DNA from: Perkinsus olseni
Taxonomy: Eukaryota > Perkinsozoa > Perkinsida > Perkinsidae
Direction: 5' to 3'
DNA length: 64,000 bases
Assembly: GCA_013115135.1 (NCBI GenBank)
Contig: JABANP010000046.1
Location: 62,001 to 126,000 of the forward strand
Below are positions 22,717 through 31,669 of the stretch, one piece after another. The first letter of the stretch is position 1. Each line of letters begins with the position of its first letter. The notes under the pieces were generated by a model. The model had not been told where the DNA came from. It saw only the letters and a list, made by a program, of their open reading frames with translations, and did no database searches. Made by a program: the position numbers and the translations under genes.

Positions 22717-25185
22717 ATGATGGCCGAATGCCGGTCAGAGTGTCGCAGTCTCGCGTTCCATACCCATGTTACTGCCGATGGAGACACAGCGAGAGGGCAG
22801 ATCCCAGTTCCTCGACGATCGAATAGAACGCCAAGCTGGGATGAGGAAGAGGAGGTCACCCTCAATGGACTCACATTTGGCACGAACAGCTTGTCAGGTG
22901 CACCGACATGGACTGCATCCTTCTCTGGGCGGGTTTCCTGGCCAGTCTCGCAGTCATTTGGTCCTGCGCTGCCTCTCACGGGGACTTGCGGCGAATTACT
23001 TACCGTTTCAACCATAGGGGTAACGAGCGCCATCTGTCGCTGGGAAATTGTGATGGAAAGTTCAAAAAATTTCAGGGGAGCTTTGCGGTGCGGACTTGGC
23101 CGTTCTGGACAAGTCTTTTCTTTACTGGTGTGCTGGGATCGAAGACGATTCTCACACGCCACTCGCCATGAACTATGAGAACCCTATCTGCGTTAAACGC
23201 TGCCCGACCGTGGACGACCCCTTGGAGATGCTGCCCTGCCCCATGCCTGCTAGGGTGGACATCGTTCACACTGGTGACGCTCCGTACACTGGGAACACTA
23301 CGACTATCACGCAAGTGGTGGTCCCGCAGCGAGGACTCGACACCGTACCGCTCGCTGGTCGGTACTGTATCCCGAAAGACACCTTCCTTTCGAAGCAGGT
23401 GGATCTCGGTGAGGAGGGAGTTGGTGGTCTGATGATCTACTCCACAGGTGCTGCGAGGCCCGCTCTCAGAGCAGCCCCAGCAGGCCATCGACTACCTATT
23501 GGAGCTGAGGAATGCCTCGAAAGCTGTGGCTGCCGGTAATCATCTCCACTTGTCGCGTGCATTCCCTTCGGCCAGGTCTGCTGGCGGCTATACTGACCAG
23601 CTACGGGTACATTATTCTACTCAGGAATAATGCCAGAGTGAGACGCAGCCTTAGTTGACGCAGTAAGCCCCTGCCGCTCAGGTGGTGGCAACGGCATCAC
23701 TGGCGGGCTTGGTGATTGCATCAGTCGCCTTCGGTATTGCATGCCTCCGAGACACAACCACAGCCGCCAACGCAAAGCCTCCCCTACTATCACACATAGT
23801 CGGCATCTTGTGCTTCGCGTTGGCCTTTGGCTGCATGCTAGTCCCTTATAAGGCACAGGAGGCATTTAGGCTGGGGCCCGCCTACGCCCAGGAGACTTGT
23901 AAGCTTCATTAGAGCGCCCTTGTGGGATTCCAATGCTCCACTTCAGGCAAAGTCGTTTTCGCTGTCCCGTCGCTGTTCTTGTACCCAATGGTTGATGTCT
24001 CGATCAAAGTTGCTGTGGCTGGGGTACCGTTTTGCGGCCTTTTCTGTAATGTTTGGTCAATGTTTGTAGATTCTCGGTCGTGGCTTCCTATGGCTGGTGG
24101 CCAGCGGTTCCGTCAACACTGAGCGAGCTCTGATCAACGGCCACGAGATAACCGACGGTCACCGCACGTTCGCATATTCGGGAAAAGAGTTGTAGGTTGA
24201 TAACGCGTTGAAAAAACAGGCACCGCGTGCTCGTCAGGTGTATGATGGTTTACTGGCTGGCCGCTACCTTATGGGTTTTCGAGTTCCTCATGGCGCTGTC
24301 TCACTTCGCCGTCAGCTACGCGACAATGCTCTACTACTTCGCTCCAACGGAGATATCTGGTGAGAGGCAGGTGAGAAGGAAGTAGCGTTCTCTTCCCCTT
24401 TCACTCGTCTCGAGATGCCTGGAGGTCTCTTTGGCGTTATAACTAGTAAATGAAATTGATATGGAAGCTAGGATGGCGAGAGTACTTTCAGTCGGCAGAT
24501 TCCTCGACTCTCAACCTACCGTGGTCTCCTCAGCGGACTGGTCTATCACACGGGGACGATTGCCTGGGGATCACTATTGACGATGATACTCCGGCCCTTG
24601 AGGATCTTATTCTTACTCGTTGAATGGGCGTTGGACGGGCCAACCAATACTCTTATCTCTGCTCTGGCCAAGCGACTATCCTATTGTCTCAATTTCCATC
24701 GGCGGTTTCTCAAATTCATCTGCGAAGATGCGTGAGTCTCCCGGCGCGACCCCGATTTCCCTCTGATTTGGCAGACTTTTGTTGCAGGTATATTGATGTG
24801 GCCTTCAACTCAAGCTCCTTCCCAGCAGCGGGAGCAAATGCTTTTAAAATCATGCACACTGATACTCAACTCTCGAGAACGATTCTAGTACCGCTGCTTA
24901 ACGGTCTGGTGGGAGCCTCTGACTGCTTTTGGTTCGTTTTCAGCTGTTCCAGTGTGTTGGCGTTGTCGTATCCGCCGTTCTTGGCGGTTACGTGGCGCAT
25001 ATGGTGACAACCTGTAATGCTACCATCATGGACAGCCAGCATGAAAGATTTGTGAGTTCAACGGAGAAGCTTGTGAAAACCAGCAAGCCCAATGCCGAGG
25101 CAAAGCGCAACATTAGTGGTTAAAGCTTCCGAAAATGCTCTCTCGAACTATGAGCAGCTCGTTGGACGACCCGGTGAACTTGTAG
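22717..25185 (+). CDS. Choline-transporter-like membrane protein (SLC44/CTL family)
   Basis: A multi-pass membrane transporter of the CTL family (choline and related substrates). Family landmarks appear in order: CTDMDCILLWAGFLAS (first TM, ~22896-22945) and GDLRR; then, across the in-phase intron 23020-23075, RGELCG; the Cys-rich extracellular stretch ENPICVKRCP and GRYCIPK (~23170-23375); the coil-like IDYLLELRNASKAV; the TM segment LLAAILTSYGYIILLRNNA (~23580-23632); VVATASLAGLVIASVAF (~23682); VVFAVPSLFLYPMV (~23951); further TMs at ~24250-24330; and the hallmark FLKFICEDAYIDVAF (~24710-24800). The last exon splices at 25050 (donor GTGAGT) to 25115 and stops at TAG 25183-25185. The N-terminal exon starting at ATG 22717 (acidic DEEEE) is tentative because I cannot fix its junction to the first TM. 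A diverged copy of the 3' end is found in the tRNA arrays. Confidence 0.8.
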
Positions 25186-26604
25186 AGGATCTCCTCAACT
25201 CCTCAGCCACGTTCTCTCCAGAGTCGACTATGGAGATATGGACATCAGAAATTTGTCAACATATCCAGTGATTAGAGCCTCCGGCCGTGCCGTTGTTGTG
25301 AATACCGGTGTGCGAAAGCCCTGCGAAGATCCGCCCTGTACCCTACTCTCACCAGTGGTCGGCACTTCTGTCCAGGCAGCTCTCGGCATTCACGGTTGCG
25401 CTGCGGGCTTGGCTCGAAGGATGCGATTTTTATTTAGCATGTCAGGTATCATCTCCGTTCCTCGTCTCGATCATCTGCTCCTTTCTCGGTGGTATTCTTT
25501 CAATGAGTTCCATGGCTGTCCTCCGTGCAACAGCGGATTCATTACTGTACCAAACACAGTTTTAGGTATTTCCTCATTCAGCCTTTGTCAGGTATTGTTA
25601 CTCAGTTGATCAGCCGAATCCTGGGTATAGAGATCATGCTCCAGTTTGTCTCCGGGAGACGATATCGTCAATGAGAAGAAGTGTGTATGCTGACGTTGCT
25701 GAAGCTAACATGCGTCGAGTATATGCCGAATAACTGTGTTTCACCTTTCCGCCTGATTGTGCTGAAGTTGGTGGATGCCCCATCACAGTCCTGGCATTCA
25801 CGAGCCAATGCCGAAGCTTTTTTATCAAGGACGAGTCATCACACTCGTACCGAATATTAGTCAACACAGTGGCCGAAACAATGCCAGCTGGAGGGTTCGA
25901 GCCCTTCTGGGTTCCGAATCCGAAGGCCAGCGGGGTGGCAACGCTCGCATACCCGAAAGGCCAGGAGTTTCAAGCATCCTCAATGTTCTTCAGTGCATCG
26001 CAACTTTCGGAATAAGTAGAGGGAAGGCTGTTGGCGTCGTGCGGGCGTGCACGTCAAATCCGTTTGGCTCATGCTCACTTCATGTGGATAGAAGTTGACG
26101 CGGTCCCTTCGAGCAGACTATCGTGTTCGAGGCGCTCACGAAGATAGATGACTTCGTCGGCTTCCTTCTGCCTCTTCACAACCGTCAACTCATGCAACCT
26201 GCGAGTCGGAGGGGCAGCGTTCCTCGCCGAGTTTCTGATGTTGGCTGCTTGGGGCTGTGGCTTGCGCTTTTTTTATGAGGCTCCTTCAGTTGATATCGTG
26301 TCAGAGGCTGGGTTCGAATGTAATATGTTGAATTATCTCTTCCATCGAAGGTGGATCAGTAGCAGACTTCTCCAACAACTAAACGGGGCGCTCAGCTAAA
26401 ACAATTTGAGTGTTTAATGCGAGCTCACTGTCGAAATTTGAACCTGAAACTCCAGGAATTGTATGAGTTGAGTCACTGACTTGTTTGGCGACCTTTACGC
26501 TGTCTCGGCCGCACCAGACATTGTAAGATGAACTCCGCATTCGCAGTGCTGAAGAGATCACACTTGTACGAATGTGTACAATCTGTACACGTGTACAATT
26601 GTAC
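25186..26604. other. Unassigned; possible degenerate transporter-like segment
   Basis: Plus-strand open segments at 25308-25565 include a hydrophobic stretch (FLVSIICSFLGGILSM) faintly like the transporter's last TM, and another at 25870-26010 (GFEPFWVPNPKASG). I cannot build a gene. It may be a broken tandem copy of the transporter end, or an unrelated gene. A palindrome TGTACACGTGTACA lies at 26585-26598. Confidence 0.3.
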
Positions 26605-26663
26605 TCTCGCGGGCAGAGCCAAACGGCTTAACCGGCCCTCGACTTAACCACTCGGCTAATGTC
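26605..26663 (-). pseudogene. tRNA-Ser(GCT) relic
   Basis: A degraded 5' two-thirds of the array tRNA-Ser(GCT): anticodon arm, D arm and 5' acceptor strand are recognisable with many substitutions; the T arm and 3' acceptor strand are gone. It marks the left edge of the first array. Confidence 0.65.
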
Positions 26664-26901
26664 ACGCGGAGTCTGTGGGTGAAAGTTGAAAGGTGAATGG
26701 ATCGTCGGTGGGATTCTGCTTGATCCTCATCACGCCTCTCGCTTGCCCCTTTCTATCTTCTTAGAGTCCATTCGGTTCCAAGCGTCTCCGTTCGAAACGT
26801 GGCACAAATGGCGATCACTGCGGACATAACCATGATGGACAGTCAGGATGAGCGATTACTCTGGAGAACCTCATGGGAGGTAGAGAGCCGCCGCAAAAGA
26901 T

Positions 26902-26911
26902 NNNNNNNNNN
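26902..26911. other. Assembly gap (10 N) between identical 41-base flanks
   Basis: The 41 bases at 26861-26901 are repeated exactly at 26912-26952, and nowhere else in the array does this piece occur twice in a row. Most likely two contig ends that overlap were joined with a nominal gap, so the duplication is artificial. Confidence 0.85.
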
Positions 26912-27020
26912 CTGGAGAACCTCATGGGAGGTAGAGAGCCGCCGCAAAAGATAAGCACCATAGCGGCTTACTAATGGAATGTTTCCAAGTGCCCGTCCGC
27001 GCTCTGCGAAGACTATGATA

Positions 27021-27102
27021 CGACAGCGGCAGGATTCGAACCTGCGCGGGCAAAGCCCAGTGGATTTCAAGTCCACCTCCTTAACCACTCGGACACGCTG
27101 TC
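27021..27102 (-). tRNA. tRNA-Ser(TGA)
   Basis: 82 bases including discriminator G; seven-pair acceptor, long variable arm, intact A and B boxes, no encoded CCA. The anticodon loop reads CTTGAAA. It differs from the AGA genes essentially at wobble base 34. Confidence 0.9.
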
Positions 27103-27197
27103 TCTGTTGCGCCAAAGATTGTAGAATAGACTTCGAGGAACCTGTCCCATTCGAAGTGCTAAAAAACTAAGACTTGTAGCCTCGAACACAGTATCGA

Positions 27198-27243
27198 CCA
27201 ACGGCTTAGCAGGCCGCCGCCTTAACCACTCGGCCGAAATGTC
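27198..27243 (-). pseudogene. 5' half of tRNA-Ser(GCT)
   Basis: Keeps the 5' acceptor strand, D arm and anticodon arm with anticodon GCT. The variable arm, T arm and 3' acceptor strand are deleted, so the B box is missing. First of four such half genes, each 177 bases from its neighbouring tRNA. Confidence 0.8.
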
Positions 27244-27546
27244 ACGAACCCAAAGCGGAGAATTGTGAGATAAGTGACTCGTTAGTGGGATTCTGATTGG
27301 TCCTCACCACGGCTCTCGCTTGTCCCCATCTATCTTCTCAGGGTCCATTCGATTCCAAGCGTCTCCGTTCGAGACGTGGCACAAATGGCGATCAGTGCGG
27401 ACGTAACCATGATGGACAGTCAGGATGAGCGATTACTCTGGAGAACCTCATGGGAGGTAGAGAGCCGCCGCAAAAGATTAGCACCATAGCGGCTTACTAA
27501 TGGAATGTTTCCAAGTGCCCGTCCGCGCTCTGCGAAGACTATGATA

Positions 27547-27628
27547 CGACAGCGGCAGGATTCGAACCTGCGCGGGCAAAGCCCAGTGGATTTCTAGTCC
27601 ACCTCCTTAACCACTCGGACACGCTGTC
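27547..27628 (-). tRNA. tRNA-Ser(AGA)
   Basis: 82 bases; anticodon loop CTAGAAA, intact stems and B box. Variable arm has the TTT loop form shared with several units here. Confidence 0.9.
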
Positions 27629-27744
27629 TCTGTCGCGGCAATGATTGTAGAATAGACTTCGAGGAACTTGTCCCGCTCGAAGTGCTGAAAATTTAAGACT
27701 TGTAGCCTCGAACACAGTATCGACAAATCAGACGGCCGCACCAA

Positions 27745-27826
27745 CGACACCTGAGGGATTTAAACCCTGGCGGGCAGAGGCCAACGGCTTAGCAGGCCGC
27801 CGCCTTAACCACTCGGCCAAAGTGTC
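27745..27826 (-). pseudogene. Decayed tRNA-Ser(GCT)
   Basis: Full length with anticodon GCT, but the T loop reads TTTAAAT instead of TTCGAAT, one T-stem pair is broken and the variable arm is altered. The B box is destroyed, so it is probably not transcribed. Confidence 0.65.
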
Positions 27827-28129
27827 ACAAACCCAACGCGGAGAATAGTGAGATTAATGACTCGTTAGTGGGATTCTGATTGGTCCTCACCACGCCTCTC
27901 GCTTGTCCCCATCTATCTTCTCAGGGTCCATTCGATTCCAAGCGTCTCCGTTCGAGACGTAGCACAAATGGCGATCACTGCGGACGCAACCATGATGGAC
28001 AGTCAGGATGAGCGATTACTCTGGAGAACCTCATGGGAGGTAGAGAGCCGCCGCAAAAGATAAGCACCATAGCGGCTTACTAATGGAATGTTTCCCAGTG
28101 CCCGTCCGCGCTCTGCGAATACTATGATA

Positions 28130-28210
28130 CGACAGCGGCAGGATTCGAACCTGCGCGAGCAAGCCCAGTGGATTTCTAGTCCACCTCCTTAACCACTCGG
28201 ACACGCTGTC
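28130..28210 (-). tRNA. tRNA-Ser(AGA), 81 bases
   Basis: Like the other AGA genes but with one base missing from the variable arm; acceptor, anticodon and T arms are intact. Confidence 0.8.
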
Positions 28211-28327
28211 TCTATCGCGCCAAGGATTGTAGGATAGACTTCGAGGAACTTGTCCCGCTCGAAGTGCTGAAAATTTAAGACTTGTAGCCTCGAACACAGT
28301 ATCGACAAATCAGTACGGCCGCATCAA

Positions 28328-28409
28328 CGACACCTGAGGGATTCGAACCCTCGCGGGCAGAGCCCAACGGCTTAGCAGGCCGCCGCCTTAACCACTCGGC
28401 CAAAGTGTC
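28328..28409 (-). tRNA. tRNA-Ser(GCT)
   Basis: 82 bases, anticodon loop CTGCTAA, intact T loop and B box, G discriminator. The only fully standard GCT gene in the first array. Confidence 0.9.
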
Positions 28410-28710
28410 ACAAACCCAACTCGGAGAATAGTGAGATGAATGACTCGTTAGTGGGATTCTGATTGGTCCTCACCACGCCTCTCGCTTGCCCCATTTATCT
28501 TCTCAGGGTCCATTCGATTCCAAGCGTCTCCGTTCGAGACGTGGCACAAATGGCGATCACTGCGGACGCAACCATGATGGACAGTCAGGATGAGCGATTA
28601 CCCTGGAGAACCTCATGGGAGGTAGAGAGCCGCCGCAAAAGATAAGCACCATAGCGGCTACCAATGAAATGTTTCCAAGTGCTCGTCCGCGCTGTGCGAA
28701 GACTATGATA

Positions 28711-28792
28711 CGATAGCGGCAGGATTCGAACCTGCGCGGGCAGAGCCCAGTAGATTTCTAGTCCACCTCCTTAACCACTCGGACACGCTGTC
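28711..28792 (-). tRNA. tRNA-Ser(AGA) with acceptor mismatch
   Basis: Third acceptor pair is C opposite A, and one anticodon-stem pair has become G-U. Boxes A and B are intact; function is uncertain. Confidence 0.7.
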
Positions 28793-28887
28793 TCTGTCGC
28801 GCCAAAGATTGTAGAATAGACTTCGAGGAACTTGTCCCATTCGAAGTGCTAAAAAACTAAGACTTGTAGCCTCGAACACAGTATCGA

Positions 28888-28933
28888 CCAACGGCTTAGC
28901 AGGCCGCCGCCTTAACCACCCGGCCAAAATGTC
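28888..28933 (-). pseudogene. 5' half of tRNA-Ser(GCT)
   Basis: Same truncation point as at 27198-27243; one D-arm base differs (CACC for CACT on the plus strand). Confidence 0.8.
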
Positions 28934-29236
28934 ACGAGCCCAACGCGGAGAATAGTGAGATAAGTGACTCGTTAGTGGGATTCTGATTGGTCCTCACCAC
29001 GGCTCTCGCTTGTCCCCATCTATCTTCTCAGGGTCCATTCGATTCCAAGCGTCTCCGTTCGAGACGTGGCACAAATGGTGATCACTGCGGACGTAACCAT
29101 GATGGACAGTCAGGATGAGCGATTACTCTGGAGAACCTCATGGGAGGTAGAGAGCCGCCGCAAAAGATAAACACCATAGCGGCTTACTAATGGAATGTTT
29201 CCAAGTGCCCGTCCGCGCTCTGCGAAGACTATGATA

Positions 29237-29318
29237 CGACAGCGGCAGGATTCGAACCTGCGCGAGCAAAGCCCAGTGGATTTCAAGTCCACCTCCTTAA
29301 CCACTCGGACACGCTGTC
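29237..29318 (-). tRNA. tRNA-Ser(TGA)
   Basis: Second TGA copy. Its surroundings are nearly identical to those of the copy at 27021, so the two come from duplication of a unit after the wobble change. A single variable-arm base differs. Confidence 0.9.
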
Positions 29319-29413
29319 TCTGTTGCGCCAAACATTGTAGAATAGACTTCGAGGAACCTGTCCCATTCGAAGTGCTAAAAAACTAAGACTTGTAGCCTCG
29401 AACACAGTATCGA

Positions 29414-29459
29414 CCAACGGCTTAGCAGGCCGCCGCCTTAACCACTCGGCCGAAATGTC
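29414..29459 (-). pseudogene. 5' half of tRNA-Ser(GCT)
   Basis: Same deletion; matches the half gene at 27198-27243 exactly as far as I can read. Confidence 0.8.
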
Positions 29460-29761
29460 ACGAACCCAAAGCGGAGAATTGTGAGATAAGTGACTCGTTA
29501 ATGGGATTCTGATTGGTCCTCACCACGGCTCTCGCTTGTCCCCATCTATCTTCTCAGGGTCCATTCGATTCCAAGCGTCTCCGTTCGAGACGTGGCACAA
29601 ATGGCGATCACTGCGGACGTAACCATGATGGACAGTCAGGATGAGCGATTACTCTGGAGAACCTCATGGGAGGTAGAGAGCCGCCGCAAAAGATAAGCAC
29701 CATAGCGGCTACCAATGAAATGTTTCCAAGTGCTCGTCCGCGCTGTGCGAAGACTATGATA

Positions 29762-29843
29762 CGACAGCGGCAGGATTCGAACCTGCGCGGGCAGAGCCCA
29801 GTGGATTTCTAGTCCACCTCCTTAACCACTCGGACACGCTGTC
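29762..29843 (-). tRNA. tRNA-Ser(AGA)
   Basis: Standard copy with TCT variable-arm loop, as in the second array. Confidence 0.9.
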
Positions 29844-29938
29844 TCTGTCGCGCCAAAGATTGTAGAATAGACTTCGAGGAACTTGTCCCATTCGAAGTGC
29901 TAAAAAACTAAGACTTGTAGCCTCGAACACAGTATCGA

Positions 29939-29984
29939 CCAACGGCTTAGCAGGCCGCCGCCTTAACCACCCGGCCAAAATGTC
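29939..29984 (-). pseudogene. 5' half of tRNA-Ser(GCT)
   Basis: Same deletion and the same D-arm change as the half gene at 28888-28933. Confidence 0.8.
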
Positions 29985-30288
29985 ACGGAGCCCAACGCGG
30001 AGAATAGTGAGATAAGTGACTCGTTAGTGGGATTCTGATTGGTCCTCACCACGGCTCTCGCTTGTCCCCATCTATCTTCTCAGGGTCCATTCGATTCCAA
30101 GCGTCTCCGTTCGAGACGTGGCACAAATGGTGATCACTGCGGACGTAACCATGATGGACAGTCAGGATGAGCGATTACTCTGGAGAACCTCATGGGAGAT
30201 AGAGAGCCGCCGCAAAAGATAAACACCATAGCGGCTTACTAATGGAATGTTTCCAAGTGCCCGTCCGCGCTCTGCGAAGACTATGATA

Positions 30289-30370
30289 CGACAGCGGCAG
30301 GATTCGAACCTGCGCGGGCAAAGCCCAGTGGATTTCTAGTCCACCTCCTTAACCACTCGGACACGCTGTC
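30289..30370 (-). tRNA. tRNA-Ser(AGA)
   Basis: Standard copy with the TTT variable-arm loop; last intact first-position tRNA of the first array. Confidence 0.9.
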
Positions 30371-30487
30371 TCTGTCGCGCCAAATATTGTAGAGTAGACT
30401 TCGAGGAACTTGTCTCATTCCAAGTGCTGAAAAACTAAGACTTGTAGCCTCGAGCACAGTATCTACAAGTCAGTACGGCCGCACCAA

Positions 30488-30569
30488 CGACACCTGAGGG
30501 ATTCGAACCCTCGCGGGCAGAACCCAACGGCTTAGCAGGCCGCCGCCTTAATCACCCGGCCAAAGTGTC
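30488..30569 (-). tRNA. tRNA-Ser(GCT) with altered D loop
   Basis: Anticodon GCT and B box are intact, but the D loop has lost its GG pair (reads GTGATT) and one variable-arm base is changed. It may be weakened. Confidence 0.65.
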
Positions 30570-31110
30570 ATACCGGGTCGTATCTGGCAGCCAAACGAGG
30601 CATCAGCTGCTTCGCTGGAGGAATTTGGTTGCTCTCAAGAACCAGATGAGAGGCAATCGATTTACACTGTCTTAAAATGCGAGTTGCAGTTATCTAGGTA
30701 AGCAGAATAGAGAGGCGTTGTCGTCGACTTGGCGTGGACGTCAACTTCGTGTGCATCGCATTTCCTAGGAGAGAGCCACCGAACCCAACTGTATATCTTC
30801 CGGTACTGTGGGTCCCGCGAGGGAAATTCGGGAGATAAAGGACTAGTCGGTGGTGTTTCGTTTGATCGTTTCTATGCCTCTTTCTTTCGCGCTTCGATCT
30901 TCTCATGCTCTATCCGGTTAGAAGCGTCTCCGTCGGTCACGTTGCACGTATGGTGATGACTGCGGAAGCAAACATGATGGACAGCTAGGATGGGGCTAGT
31001 CAGGATTGACAACTCATCAGAGGTGGAGAGTCGGTACCAGAAGGTAAGCACCATAGCGGCCTACCAAAAGATTGCTCTCAGAAGCTCGTCCGTGTCCTGC
31101 TATTACGATA

Positions 31111-31193
31111 CGATAGCGGCAGGAGTCGAGCTTGCACTGGCAGAGCTCAGAAGATTCATAGTTTACCATCTCTAACACTCGAACACGCTGCCT
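31111..31193 (-). pseudogene. tRNA-Ser(AGA-type) relic
   Basis: Full-length outline of the AGA gene with many substitutions. The T loop, anticodon loop and D arm are all broken. Confidence 0.65.
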
Positions 31194-31292
31194 TGTCTAC
31201 GTTAGAAACTGCGAGATGGGCACCGAGAAAGTTGTTCGTTGTTTGGTCGTGCTTATAGCCTCGAACGCAGTTTCGACCAATGAAACGGAAGC

Positions 31293-31370
31293 ACCAGCGA
31301 CATCGCCGGGGGATCTGAACTCTCGCGGGCATGGCGCATAAGCTAAGCAGGTTACGGCTCAGGTTTAGGT
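31293..31370 (-). pseudogene. tRNA-Ser(GCT) relic
   Basis: Outline of the GCT gene with broken stems and no usable B box; the right end is approximate. Confidence 0.5.
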
Positions 31371-31669
31371 GGCTCGCGAAACCAAAGTTCTGCATCTGCC
31401 AACCAAACCAAGCCGTAGGAGCTGCACGGTTGGGACTTGGTTGATTCCGGCGAAAGACTTTCGTGAACCGGCTTAGAAACAGGCGAGCTCCACTGCCCTG
31501 GAACGCGAGTCACAATTATCCAAATGGGCAGAGTGGAAAGGCGTTGTCGCCACGCTGGCGTGGACGTTAATTTCGTGTGTATCACGCTTCCTGCAAACGA
31601 GCCAGGGGCCTTGCCGAACTTCTCGGCGACTACAACGCCTGTACGGGAGCGAAGTGAGTCGCATACCTC

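Larger units (their letters stand above)
26690..30600 (-). repeat. First tandem tRNA-Ser array
   Basis: Seven head-to-tail units. Spacing between successive first tRNAs is 526, 583, 581, 526, 525 and 527 bases. Each carries a tRNA-Ser(AGA or TGA) and, upstream on the minus strand, a complete or truncated tRNA-Ser(GCT). The shorter units share one and the same ~57-base deletion that removes the 3' half of the GCT gene. The spacer to the left of each first tRNA contains a diverged piece of the SLC44-like gene's last exon and intron. Confidence 0.9.
30601..31660 (-). repeat. Degraded array units
   Basis: Two worn copies of the longer (~800-base) unit seen in the second array. The right-hand spacer is recognisable at ~30680-30800 and again at ~31490-31600. 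The transporter-derived piece lies at ~30935-30985. They link the two arrays as descendants of one ancestral unit. Confidence 0.7.

Noticed and set aside
26575..26610. Palindromic TGTACA/GTACAC cluster considered as a regulatory site
   Set aside because: Low-complexity AC/GT alternation beside a dead tRNA; nothing ties it to a gene.
28463..28645. 60-codon plus-strand ORF in the first array resembling the transporter end
   Set aside because: Similarity is real, but the ORF is open in only one unit and lacks splice or start context; treated as captured DNA, not a gene.
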